A stretch of 10,867 nt of DNA from Solirubrobacterales bacterium (GCA_025964065.1 JAOPZO010000023.1:1-10867); one strand, 5' to 3'; positions 1-6,706 are shown, counted from the first letter of the stretch. The notes: generated by a model not told the origin, from the sequence alone. Numbers and translations are program-made.

Positions 1-431
1 CCGCCCCCGCCCCCGCCCCCGCACCCGCTCCCGCGCCGACCCCTGCGCCGCCCGTCGGCGGGATGGACATCGGCGCGCTCAGGGACGTCTGGCCCGCGGT
101 GCTCGACACGCTGAAGGAGCAGAACCAGCTCCTGCACAGCGTCATCGCGGCCGCCCTTCCGCGTGCGCTCGACGGCCACGACCTGACGCTCGCGTACGAT
201 CCCGGCCAGGCGTTCCTGCGCCGCAAGGCCGAGACCGCCCCGAACCGGGCTGCGCTCGCGGAGGCCGTCCGCACGCTCGCGGGCTTCCAGCCCCGCCTCA
301 CCTTCGAGCTCGTCGATCTCACCGCCCTCGAGGACGCGCCGCCGCCGGTGGTCGTCTCCGAGACCGAGTGGGTCGAGCGCTTCAAGCAGGAGTTCGACGC
401 CCAGGAAATCGACCCCGAGGAGCCCGCCTGA
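1..431 (+). CDS. dnaX: DNA polymerase III subunit gamma/tau, C-terminal end (partial)
   Basis: This is the 3' end of a gene that begins before the window; the reading frame is open from base 3 and ends at TGA 429-431. The first ~18 visible codons are an alternating Ala-Pro linker, as is common in the low-complexity middle of actinobacterial DnaX. A compact domain of about 120 residues follows (starting GMDIGALRDVWPAVLD). It contains the segments LTLAYDPGQAFLRRKAE and NRAALAEAVRTLAGF, which resemble the C-terminal domain of the clamp-loader subunit gamma/tau. In the replisome DnaX forms the ATP-driven loader that places the beta clamp on DNA; the ATPase part is outside the window. The position just ahead of ebfC and recR is the classic dnaX-ybaB-recR order and supports the call. 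The internal ATG at 63 is unlikely to be a real start, because the Ala-Pro linker reads through it in frame. Confidence 0.88.
   Translation, partial: APAPAPAPAPAPTPAPPVGGMDIGALRDVWPAVLDTLKEQNQLLHSVIAAALPRALDGHDLTLAYDPGQAFLRRKAETAPNRAALAEAVRTLAGFQPRLTFELVDLTALEDAPPPVVVSETEWVERFKQEFDAQEIDPEEPA
3..56 (+). repeat. Ala-Pro-encoding low-complexity C-rich tract
   Basis: A GCC-CCC type hexanucleotide repeat that degrades into mixed GCx-CCx codons. It encodes (Ala-Pro)n in the dnaX linker, is compositionally extreme, and is prone to length change by slippage. Confidence 0.7.
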
Positions 432-760
432 TGCCCCAGCCCAACATGCAGCAGATGATGAAGCAGGTCCAGAAGATGCAGGCCGACATGGCCAAGGCGC
501 AGGAGGAGCTCAAGACCGCGACGGTCACGGCGACCGCCGGCGGCGGCATGGTCACGGTCACCGCCACCGGCGACCAGCAGATCACGGCGATCGAGATCAA
601 GCCGGAGGCCGTCGACCCCGACGACGTCGAGCTGCTGCAGGACCTCGTGCTCGCCGCGGTCAACGAGGCGCTGCGCTCGAGCCAGGAGATGGCCGCGAAC
701 AAGATGGGCGGCCTCACGGGCGGCATGGATCTCGGCGGCCTCGGGCTGCCCGGCTTCTAG
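431..760 (+). CDS. ebfC: YbaB/EbfC family nucleoid-associated protein
   Basis: A 109-residue protein of the YbaB/EbfC family: small, dimeric, DNA-binding proteins usually encoded between dnaX and recR. The N-terminus (QPNMQQMMKQVQKMQADMAKAQEEL) is the expected Met/Gln/Lys-rich helix. It is followed by the family beta-sheet core (GGGMVTVTATGDQQITAIEI), a VDPDDVELLQDLVLAAVNEAL helix, and a Gly/Leu/Met-rich tail. The length matches the family. The start is ATG at 431, which overlaps the dnaX stop as TGATG; a GAGGAG Shine-Dalgarno sits at 417-422 inside dnaX, so translation is probably coupled. The frame stays open upstream to 368, but that extension is out of family and lies inside dnaX. The role is nucleoid binding or assistance to recombination repair; the exact function is unsettled in this family. 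Confidence 0.93.
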   Translation: MPQPNMQQMMKQVQKMQADMAKAQEELKTATVTATAGGGMVTVTATGDQQITAIEIKPEAVDPDDVELLQDLVLAAVNEALRSSQEMAANKMGGLTGGMDLGGLGLPGF

Positions 761-780
761 CGCCGCGGGCCGAGCACCCC

Positions 781-1380
781 TTGTACGCCCCGCCCGTCCA
801 GCGGCTGATCACCGAGCTCGGCAAGCTGCCCGGCATCGGGCAGCGGACCGCCCAGCGCCTCGCGTTCCACATCCTCCGCGCCGACGCGGAGGACGCGCTC
901 GGGCTGGCGGAGGCGATCCGCGAGGTCAAGGCGAAGATGGGGCTCTGCGAGATCTGCTTCAACCTCGCGGACGAGGCGCGCTGCCCGATCTGCCGTGACG
1001 AGCGGCGGGACGTCGCGCTGATCTGCGTCGTCGAGGAGCCGGGCGACATCGTCCCGATGGAGCGCACGCACGAGTACCGGGGCCGCTACCACGTGCTCGG
1101 CGGCGCGCTCTCCCCGATCGACGGGGTCGACCCGGAGGACCTGAAGCTCGGCGAGCTCTACGCCCGCGTCGAGGCGGGCGGCATCACCGAGGTGGTCATC
1201 GCGACGAACCCGACGACGACCGGGGAGGCGACCGCGCTGCACATCGCGGCGCACCTGCGGGGCACGGCGCCGGACGTCTCCGTCACGCGGCTGGCCTCCG
1301 GCCTGCCCGTCGGCGGCGACCTCGAGTACGCCGACGAGGTCACGCTGGGCAAGGCCTTCTCCGGCCGCCGAGCGCTTTGA
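781..1380 (+). CDS. recR: Recombination mediator protein RecR
   Basis: A 199-residue RecR of normal family length. In order it has a helix-hairpin-helix (LPGIGQRTAQRLAFH, residues 16-30), a four-cysteine zinc finger (Cys56, Cys59, Cys68, Cys71), and a Toprim domain starting near residue 78 with the acidic VVEEPGD motif (Glu85, Asp89). The C-terminal part includes the segments GALSPIDG, IATNPTTTGEATA and TRLASGLPVGGDLEYADE. RecR works with RecF and RecO to load RecA onto SSB-coated single-stranded DNA. The start is TTG at 781. It yields the standard RecR N-terminus (MYxxxxxxLIxELxxLPGIG) and no in-frame ATG lies nearby; the ribosome site ahead of it is weak. The gap to ebfC is only 20 nt, so the two are probably co-transcribed with dnaX. 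Confidence 0.96.
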   Translation: MYAPPVQRLITELGKLPGIGQRTAQRLAFHILRADAEDALGLAEAIREVKAKMGLCEICFNLADEARCPICRDERRDVALICVVEEPGDIVPMERTHEYRGRYHVLGGALSPIDGVDPEDLKLGELYARVEAGGITEVVIATNPTTTGEATALHIAAHLRGTAPDVSVTRLASGLPVGGDLEYADEVTLGKAFSGRRAL

Positions 1381-1382
1381 GC

Positions 1383-1396
1383 GCGCCTTTTGGCGC
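1383..1396 (+). terminator. Weak hairpin after recR, possible transcription end
   Basis: Immediately after the recR stop, GCGCC (1383-1387) and GGCGC (1392-1396) form a 5-bp stem around a TTTT loop. No T-run follows, so a classical intrinsic terminator is not supported. It is listed only because it is the one stem at the end of the dnaX-ebfC-recR block. Confidence 0.25.
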
Positions 1397-1447
1397 AGAA
1401 CTCCCCCATTCGGGCCGGCGCGTTGCGGTTAGGCTCGACGAGGCGAC

Positions 1448-2977
1448 ATGGTCAAGCCCTCGAACCCCTGGATGGCTGTCGATTCCACGACCGTCCCCAC
1501 GAAGCTCGCTCGCGAGCTCCGGGATGCGTGGGAGGACTTCGTCGGCGGCGTCGAGGACGAGGGTGCGGGCGCCGGGACGCCCACCGTCCGCCAGCCCATC
1601 GCCGCCTCGTGGCGCCGGTCGCAGGACGCGGGCGTCGATCCCACGGGCCGCTTCACCGCGCCCGTGGTCGCGGACTCCAGCGGCGTCGCGGGCCGCTGGA
1701 CCGACCACCCGCTCCGGGCGGCGATGCCGATCGTCCGGGAGTGCCTCACCGAGGCGGGGGAGGCCGCCGACCAGCTCACCGTCGTCTCGGACGCCGACGG
1801 CCTGCTGCTCTGGGTCGACGGCAGCCACGGCACGCGGGGGCGCGCCGCGGACGACATGAACTTCGCCGAGGGCGCGCTGTGGAGCGAGGCCGCCGCCGGG
1901 ACCAACGCGGTCGGCACCGCCCTCGCCGAGGGGCACGCCGTGCAGGTCTTCGCCGCGGAGCACTTCAACGAGTCCGTCCAGCGCTGGACGTGCGCCGCGG
2001 CGCCGGTCACCGACCCCGAGGACGGCGCGTTCCTCGGCGTCATCGACATCACGGGCGACATGAGCACGGTGAACCCCAACGGCCTCGCGCTCGTCATGGC
2101 CACGGTCCGCGCCGTCGAGGCCTTCCTGCGGCTCGCGCTCGCGGAGCGGGACGCCGAGGTCCTGCGCCGCCACGGGGGCCTGCTCGAGGGCGGCCGGACC
2201 GCTCGGGCGCTCGTCTCCTCGTCGGGGCGCGTGGTGATGGCGGATCCCGGCGCCGGGATCACGAGCCGGCTCGTGCTGCCTCCGGGCGGTGGCGAGCTCC
2301 TGCTCCCGTCGGGGCCGCCCGCGTACGCCGAGCCGCTCGGGGACGGCAGCGGCTTCCTCGTCACCCGGCTCGACGGGCGGCGCGCCGCCACGCCCGCGAC
2401 CCCGACGCTCACCCTGGAGCTCCTCGGCGACGAGCACCCGTCCGCCGCGGTCGGGGGGAGGACGTACCTGCTCCGCCGCCGCCAGGCCGAGCTGCTGGCG
2501 CTCCTCGTCGCGCACCCGCGCGGCCTCGGCGCCGAGGCCCTGAGCGCCGAGCTCTACGGCGAGCAGGGCAGCGCGGGCAGCGTGCGGGTGGAGGTCTCGC
2601 GGCTGCGCAAGCACCTCGGCCCGTGCGTGGGCACGGAGCACTACCGGCTCGTGTGGGACGTGGACTCGGACGTCGGCCGCGTGCAGGACGCGCTCGCCGC
2701 CGGCCACCTCGACGCGGCGCTCGACGCCTACGCCGGTCCCCTGCTGCCGACTTCGGACGCGCCCGGGATCCGCCGGGTGCGGGACGAGCTCGACGGCTGG
2801 GTGCGGACCGCGGTCCTCGGCTCGGACGACGACGACCTGCTCTGGCGGTGGGCGACCGGGCCCTCGGGCGAGGACGACCTGGTCGCGTGGTCGCGCGTGC
2901 TCGTGGCGCTGGACTTCCAGGACCCCCGCCGCCCGCGCGCGGCTGCGCACGTCGCGACGCTCCGGGCCGCGGGCTGA
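1448..2977 (+). CDS. GAF-domain transcriptional regulator with winged-helix C-terminus
   Basis: A 509-residue, probably cytoplasmic regulator. Residues ~45-95 (PIAASWRRSQDAGVDPTG) match the conserved start of AcoR-type regulators. Residues ~100-235 form a GAF sensor with the typical EGALWSEAAAGTNAVGTALA (141-160), VQVFAAEHF (166-173) and WTCAAAPVTDPEDGAFLGVIDITG (180-203). AcoR itself continues with a sigma-54 AAA+ ATPase; none is present here. Instead there is a variable linker, a winged helix at ~340-400 (LLRRRQAELLALLVAHPRGL, then VRVEVSRLRKHLG), and a helical tail (~405-455, LDAALDAYAGPLLP) resembling the start of a bacterial transcriptional activator domain. Related actinobacterial proteins often sit near alcohol or aldehyde dehydrogenase genes. 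The start is ATG 1448 with GAGG at 1440-1443; ATG 1472 is an alternative. The ligand and targets are unknown; control of the nearby monooxygenase is possible but unproven. Confidence 0.85.
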   Translation: MVKPSNPWMAVDSTTVPTKLARELRDAWEDFVGGVEDEGAGAGTPTVRQPIAASWRRSQDAGVDPTGRFTAPVVADSSGVAGRWTDHPLRAAMPIVRECLTEAGEAADQLTVVSDADGLLLWVDGSHGTRGRAADDMNFAEGALWSEAAAGTNAVGTALAEGHAVQVFAAEHFNESVQRWTCAAAPVTDPEDGAFLGVIDITGDMSTVNPNGLALVMATVRAVEAFLRLALAERDAEVLRRHGGLLEGGRTARALVSSSGRVVMADPGAGITSRLVLPPGGGELLLPSGPPAYAEPLGDGSGFLVTRLDGRRAATPATPTLTLELLGDEHPSAAVGGRTYLLRRRQAELLALLVAHPRGLGAEALSAELYGEQGSAGSVRVEVSRLRKHLGPCVGTEHYRLVWDVDSDVGRVQDALAAGHLDAALDAYAGPLLPTSDAPGIRRVRDELDGWVRTAVLGSDDDDLLWRWATGPSGEDDLVAWSRVLVALDFQDPRRPRAAAHVATLRAAG

Positions 2978-2993
2978 GCCCGCCCGGCCGGAC

Positions 2994-3452
2994 CTACTCC
3001 GGCACGATCATCCGCAGCTCCGTGCGCCGCAGCTCGAGGTAGGGCCCGGCCGGGTTGAGCACCGCGCCGGCGTGCGGCTCGTGCAGCGCGAAGCCGACCA
3101 TCCGCTCCGCGTCGAGCACCGTGGTCTGCACGGGCTGGCCCGGGAGGTCCTTGCGCACCGCGTCGAGGTCGGAGTAGATCGCGAGGAGCTGCTTGCCGTC
3201 GGGCGCGACCCGCCCACGCAGGTGCATCGTGGTGCCGGCGGGGATCGTCGCGCGCCCGTCGTGCCCGGCGGGCAGCGGCGGGTCGTAGGTCACGACCGCG
3301 AGGAAGCTGCCGCGCCGCAGCCGGTTGACCATCTCGTCCTCGAGCTCCTTCCCGGGGTGCTGCAGGAACGCGTGGACCGCATCGCGGAGGCGCTTCTGCG
3401 CCGGGGTCGCCGAGGGCGCGGGGAACTGCTCGGGGGGCGCGGTGGTGGCCAT
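2994..3452 (-). CDS. SseB-family (N-terminal domain) protein
   Basis: A 152-residue soluble protein with no signal peptide or membrane segment. The core ELEDEMVNRLRRGSFLAVVTYDP (36-58), the strand TTMHLRGRVAPDGKQLLAIYSDLDAV (74-99) and the ending GAVLNPAGPYLELRRTELRMI resemble the SseB N-terminal domain. That domain is widespread in actinobacteria and of mostly unknown role; the name comes from enhanced serine sensitivity in E. coli. The start is ATG (complement of 3450-3452), preceded on its own strand by a GAGGGTGG ribosome site. An in-frame extension reaches 3728 but has no conserved look and would overlap the next gene. The gene converges with the GAF regulator (16-nt gap) and diverges from the YbjN-like gene. 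Family call moderate; function unknown. Confidence 0.72.
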   Translation of the reverse strand: MATTAPPEQFPAPSATPAQKRLRDAVHAFLQHPGKELEDEMVNRLRRGSFLAVVTYDPPLPAGHDGRATIPAGTTMHLRGRVAPDGKQLLAIYSDLDAVRKDLPGQPVQTTVLDAERMVGFALHEPHAGAVLNPAGPYLELRRTELRMIVPE

Positions 3453-3499
3453 GGCGCCACCCTCGCGCGCCGCGCTCCCGCACGCGAGGTCCCGCGGGG

Positions 3500-3520
3500 A
3501 CTTCCGGGACGGCCGGAAGT
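3500..3520. promoter_or_regulatory. Inverted repeat in the divergent spacer, candidate operator
   Basis: A perfect 8-bp inverted repeat, ACTTCCGG (3500-3507) and CCGGAAGT (3513-3520), is separated by five bases. It lies in the 106-bp spacer between the SseB-like gene (-) and the YbjN-like gene (+). A shorter repeat, GTCCC-GCG-GGGAC (3489-3501), overlaps its left edge. The position suggests a binding site acting on both divergent genes; no clear -10/-35 boxes could be assigned. Confidence 0.4.
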
Positions 3521-3558
3521 GCCGGGGGCGCGGGTGGCGCCCGTGGTACGACGGGGGC

Positions 3559-4005
3559 ATGGCCACCGTCGAAGCAGTGCAGCAGGAGGTCGGCGAGGTC
3601 CTCGTCTCCGACCTGGGTCTCGACGGCGTGCGCCTCAGCCCGTCGGGCGGGCTCGCGGTCAACGTCGAGGGGACCGAGGTCTTCCTCGACGTCTTCGCCC
3701 GCGGCGGCGAGGGAGCCGACGCCGGCACCGTCGTCTCGATCTACGCGCCCATCGCCGCCGCGGTCCCGATCACGCCGGAGCTCCTGGGCTGGGTCGCCCA
3801 GCAGAGCGGCGCGTGGGTCTTCGGCCACGTGGTCGTCGCGCCCGACGCCGACGCGCCCGAGCAGTGCTTCCTCACGATGAGCCACAACCTCCTCGGGGAG
3901 TTCCTGAACCGGGTCGAGCTCTCCTCGGTGCTCGTCGCGGTGAGCGCGAGCGCGGCGGCGCTCCGGACGCAGGTCGAAGGGCGGTTCGCGGCGCCCGTCG
4001 GCTGA
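3559..4005 (+). CDS. YbjN / type III secretion chaperone-like small protein
   Basis: A 148-residue acidic protein. The pattern is an N-terminal helix (MATVEAVQQEVGEVLVSDLG), a strand-rich middle (VRLSPSGGLAVNVEGTEVFLDVFA; TVVSIYAPIAAAVPITPELLGWVAQQ), then FGHVVVAPDADAPEQCFLTMSHNLLGEF and a C-terminal helix. It resembles the YbjN/CesT-like chaperone fold, in which small dimers bind peptide segments of partner proteins. No signal peptide or membrane helix is seen. The start is ATG 3559, preceded by GGGGG at 3553-3557. The frame is open back to 3325, but that part lies inside the opposite gene and is not conserved-looking. It shares a divergent control region with the SseB-like gene; the two may act together, but that is inference. 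There is no type III secretion gene in the window, so the family name should not be read as a secretion role. Confidence 0.6.
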   Translation: MATVEAVQQEVGEVLVSDLGLDGVRLSPSGGLAVNVEGTEVFLDVFARGGEGADAGTVVSIYAPIAAAVPITPELLGWVAQQSGAWVFGHVVVAPDADAPEQCFLTMSHNLLGEFLNRVELSSVLVAVSASAAALRTQVEGRFAAPVG

Positions 4006-4033
4006 CGCGGCAGGCCGTGCGACGCTGCGTGAG

Positions 4034-4064
4034 CGGGCGTGCAACGCCCGTGCAACGGCGCCGT
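4034..4064. promoter_or_regulatory. Palindromes and direct repeat upstream of the IclR gene, candidate operator
   Basis: CGGGCGT (4034-4040) and ACGCCCG (4044-4050) form a perfect 7-bp inverted repeat around GCA. A second perfect palindrome, ACGGCGCCGT, lies at 4055-4064. In addition the 9-mer CGTGCAACG occurs at 4038-4046 and again at 4049-4057, an 11-bp period of about one helical turn. IclR-family proteins bind short palindromes, often upstream of their own gene, so self-regulation is plausible. The same repeat is not seen upstream of prmA. Confidence 0.42.
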
Positions 4065-4082
4065 GTTCAAGTTTGGCGCACG

Positions 4083-4931
4083 TTGTCCGACGCAGCCGAA
4101 ACCACCGCCGAGCTCACCGCCGTCCCCGCCGACCCGGGGTCCCGCCGCACGAGCAGCGCCCGCGCCGTCCTCCAGGCGCTCTCGCTCCTCGCCCGCTCCC
4201 CCGACGGCCTGCGAGCCGACGAGACCGCCGCGGCCCTGGGCCGCAGCGTCTCCACCGCGTACAGCCTGCTCGACTCGCTCTGCCAGGAGGGCTTCGCGGT
4301 CCACGAGGAGCGTGGCGCGTACCGGCTGGCACCCGCCGGTGCGCTCGCGCTGGCGCCCCGTGAGCCGGCCCAGGGCGACGGCCGGGCCGCCGCGCTCACC
4401 GCGGTCCTCGACGAGCTCTACCTGCGCACGAACAAGCGCGCCTACCTCGCGGCCGCCCGCCGCGGCACCCTCGTCATCCCCGCGATGCGCGGGCGCCAGG
4501 GCATGCGCCGCATGCGCGGCCTGGGCCGCTCCATCGGCGACGACGCGCACGCGCTCGCCCTGGGCAAGGTCGCGCTCTCGATGATGCCCCGGCCGACGCT
4601 CGAGCGCTACCTCGAGGGCGGCCTGCGGCAGTTCACCGAGCACACGATCACGTGCCCCGACGCCCTCGGCGCGCAGCTCGAGCAGGTGCGGCTCCGCGGG
4701 GTCGCCTCTGATGAGGAGGAGTACGAGGCGGACTTCTGCTGCATCGCGGCGCCGCTGCGCGACGACGCCGGGCGAGCCGTCGCGATCGTCGGGATCTCGA
4801 TGTCGCAGCGGAGCTTCGCGCAGGAGCGCGCGGAGCTCGAGGCGACCGTCGTCGAGATCGCCGGCCGGGCCCGGCTGCAGCACGCCCGCCCCGCCGCAGC
4901 GGCTCTGCCGGAGAACGGCGCAGGTTCTTGA
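4083..4931 (+). CDS. IclR-family transcriptional regulator, likely controller of the monooxygenase operon
   Basis: A 282-residue protein with the IclR layout. A winged helix-turn-helix lies at ~25-85 (SSARAVLQALSLLARSPDGLRADETAAALGRS, then a basic wing ending RGAYRLAP). An effector-binding domain follows at ~100-265, with the family motifs GDDAHALALGKVALSMM (152-168), EEEYEADFCCIAAPLRDDAGRAVAIVGISM (211-240) and a C-terminal helix. No ATG precedes the DNA-binding domain. TTG 4083 is chosen as the most likely start; GTG 4050 would add 11 residues and would overlap the upstream palindrome. Neither has a good ribosome site. The gene points into prmA with 88 nt between them, so it is a strong positional candidate for regulating the operon, with the ligand probably the substrate or an oxidation product. 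That link is inferred only from position. Confidence 0.88.
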   Translation: MSDAAETTAELTAVPADPGSRRTSSARAVLQALSLLARSPDGLRADETAAALGRSVSTAYSLLDSLCQEGFAVHEERGAYRLAPAGALALAPREPAQGDGRAAALTAVLDELYLRTNKRAYLAAARRGTLVIPAMRGRQGMRRMRGLGRSIGDDAHALALGKVALSMMPRPTLERYLEGGLRQFTEHTITCPDALGAQLEQVRLRGVASDEEEYEADFCCIAAPLRDDAGRAVAIVGISMSQRSFAQERAELEATVVEIAGRARLQHARPAAAALPENGAGS

Positions 4932-5019
4932 TGCCTGCTTGTCAGACCACGAAGCTCACACCCCTAGCCAGCGCTCGACACCGCGTCGGACGTCCCCTCG
5001 TCACAACGGAGGATGCAAG
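4932..5019 (+). promoter_or_regulatory. iclR-prmA spacer with prmA ribosome binding site and possible promoter
   Basis: An 88-bp spacer, somewhat less GC-rich than its flanks. GGAGG at 5008-5012 is a strong Shine-Dalgarno seven bases before the prmA ATG at 5020. TTGTCA at 4939-4944 resembles a -35 box, but the only TA-containing partner, TAGCCA (4965-4970), lies 20 bp further on, so a housekeeping promoter is weakly supported. GGACGTCC (4988-4995) is a perfect 8-bp palindrome that could bind a regulator. An ATG at 5013, within the ribosome-site region, is out of frame with prmA. Confidence 0.4.
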
Positions 5020-6681
5020 ATGAGCAGGGCCAGCATCACCAAGGCACACAGCAAGATCCAGGAGCTCTCCTGGGAGCCGACGTTCATCACGCCGGTGGAG
5101 AAGTACCCCACCGACTACACGTTCGAGAAGGCCCCGAAGAAGGACCCGCTCAAGCAGGTCCTCCGCTCCTACTTCCCGATGGAGGAGGAGAAGGACAACC
5201 GGGTCTTCGGCGCGATGGACGGCGCCATCCGCGGCAACATGTTCCGCCAGGTCGAGCAGCGCTGGATGGAGTGGCAGAAGCTCTTCCTCTCGATCATCCC
5301 CTTCCCGGAGATCTCCGCCGCCCGCGCGATGCCGCTCGCCATCAACGCGGTGCCGAACCCCGAGGTCCACAACGGGCTCGCCATCCAGATGATCGACGAG
5401 GTCCGGCACTCGACGATCCAGATGAACCTCAAGCGGCTCTACATGAACCACTACATCGACCCGGCCGGGTTCGACATCACCGAGAAGGGCTTCGCCAACT
5501 GCTACGCCGGCACGATCGGCCGCCAGTTCGGCGAGGGCTTCATCACGGGCGACGCCATCACCGCGGCGAACGTCTACCTGACGATCGTCGCCGAGACGGC
5601 GTTCACGAACGTCCTCTTCGTCGCGATGCCGGGCGAGGCGGCCGCGAACGGCGACTACCTGCTGCCGACCGTCTTCCACTCGGTCCAGTCCGACGAGTCC
5701 CGCCACATCTCCAACGGCTACTCGATCATCCTCATGGCGCTCGCGGACGAGCGGAACCGCGAGCTGCTGGAGCGCGACCTGCGGTACGCGTGGTGGAACA
5801 ACCACTGCGTCGTGGACGCGGCCATCGGCACGTTCATCGAGTACGGCACCAAGGACCGCCGCAAGGACCGTGAGTCCTACGCGGAGTCGTGGCGCCGCTG
5901 GATCTACGACGACTACTACCGCTCGTACCTCGTGCCGCTCGAGAAGTACGGCCTGACCGTCCCGCACGACCTCGTCGAGGAGTCGTGGAACCGCATCTGG
6001 AACAAGGGCTACGTCCACGAGGTCGCGCAGTTCTTCGCGACGGGCTGGTTCGCGAACTACTGGCGGATCGACGCGATGGACGACACGGACTTCGAGTGGT
6101 TCGAGCACAAGTACCCGGGCTGGTACGACAAGTACGGCACGTGGTGGGAGCGCTACTCGGACCTCTCGAAGAAGAACGGGCACAACCCGATCGCCTTCGA
6201 GCCGGAGCTCTCCAACTACGAGTACCCGCATCGCTGCTGGTCCTGCATGGTCCCCTGCCTGATCCGTGAGGACACGGTCATGGACGAGGTCGACGGCCAG
6301 GTCCGCACGTACTGCTCGGAGACCTGCCACTGGACGGACGCGGTCGCGTTCCGCCCGGAGTACAAGGGCCGGCCCACGCCGTCCATGGGCAAGCTCAGCG
6401 GCGCCCGCGAGTGGGAGACGCTGCACCACGGCAACGACCTCGCGGACATCATGCAGACGCTCGGGTACGTCCGCGACGACGGGAAGACGCTCATCCCGCA
6501 GCCGCACCTCGACCTGGACCCGTCGAAGATGTGGACGCTCGACGAGTGCAAGGGCATCACGCTCAACAGCCCGAACGTGATCCTCAACGGGATGTCCCCG
6601 GCCGAACGGGACGCCCACATGGCCAAGTACAAGGCGGGCGGCCCCGCCGGCCGCCCCGCGCCGGAAGCGGTTCCGGCCTAG
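5020..6681 (+). CDS. prmA: Propane/phenol-type soluble diiron monooxygenase, hydroxylase large (alpha) subunit
   Basis: A 553-residue catalytic alpha subunit of a soluble diiron monooxygenase of the PrmA/MimA type. It hydroxylates a small substrate (propane, acetone or phenol in characterised relatives) with O2 and electrons supplied by PrmB. The carboxylate-bridged diiron ligands are Glu97, Glu127-x2-His130, Glu192 and Glu226-x2-His229. The spacings (30, 3, 65, 34, 3) are exactly those of methane monooxygenase MmoX. Thr196 matches the active-site threonine, and Gln134 replaces the MmoX cysteine, as in toluene monooxygenases. A cysteine cluster (Cys406, Cys409, Cys413, Cys432, Cys436) near the C-terminus may bind a structural metal. 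The start is ATG 5020 with GGAGG seven bases upstream; MSRASITKAHSKIQEL is the expected family N-terminus. No frame damage is seen. Substrate is not decided by sequence; the family call is very secure. Confidence 0.96.
   Translation: MSRASITKAHSKIQELSWEPTFITPVEKYPTDYTFEKAPKKDPLKQVLRSYFPMEEEKDNRVFGAMDGAIRGNMFRQVEQRWMEWQKLFLSIIPFPEISAARAMPLAINAVPNPEVHNGLAIQMIDEVRHSTIQMNLKRLYMNHYIDPAGFDITEKGFANCYAGTIGRQFGEGFITGDAITAANVYLTIVAETAFTNVLFVAMPGEAAANGDYLLPTVFHSVQSDESRHISNGYSIILMALADERNRELLERDLRYAWWNNHCVVDAAIGTFIEYGTKDRRKDRESYAESWRRWIYDDYYRSYLVPLEKYGLTVPHDLVEESWNRIWNKGYVHEVAQFFATGWFANYWRIDAMDDTDFEWFEHKYPGWYDKYGTWWERYSDLSKKNGHNPIAFEPELSNYEYPHRCWSCMVPCLIREDTVMDEVDGQVRTYCSETCHWTDAVAFRPEYKGRPTPSMGKLSGAREWETLHHGNDLADIMQTLGYVRDDGKTLIPQPHLDLDPSKMWTLDECKGITLNSPNVILNGMSPAERDAHMAKYKAGGPAGRPAPEAVPA
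6660..6677 (+). promoter_or_regulatory. Hairpin at the 3' end of prmA
   Basis: GCCGGAA (6660-6666) and TTCCGGC (6671-6677) form a perfect 7-bp stem around GCGG, ending just before the prmA TAG (6679-6681). It is the first of two stems at this junction and could protect the prmA message from 3' exonucleases. No T-run follows. Confidence 0.45.
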
Positions 6682-6706
6682 CCGGAGCCCACCCCCGAGG
6701 GACCGA

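Noticed and set aside
1340..2950. Open frame of 536 codons on the - strand opposite the GAF regulator
   Set aside because: Low-complexity Arg/Gly/Ala/Pro-rich translation without domains; the + strand frame carries clear GAF and winged-helix motifs.
2978..2993. GC-rich palindrome CCGGCCGG between convergent genes as a bidirectional terminator
   Set aside because: It is only 8 bp with no loop and no T-run on either strand, so it cannot form a usable hairpin.
3072..4082. Upstream extension of the IclR gene to give a 619-residue protein
   Set aside because: The added part overlaps the SseB-like and YbjN-like genes and has no conserved features. IclR proteins normally begin 20-30 residues before the winged helix, which fits the TTG at 4083.
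4006..4082. Sigma-type promoter for the IclR gene
   Set aside because: No convincing -10 or -35 boxes could be placed in this GC-rich stretch; only the repeats are supported.
4711..5019. Upstream extension of prmA into the IclR gene
   Set aside because: The extension is Arg/Ser-rich and out of phase with IclR. The ATG at 5020 has a good ribosome site and gives the family N-terminus.
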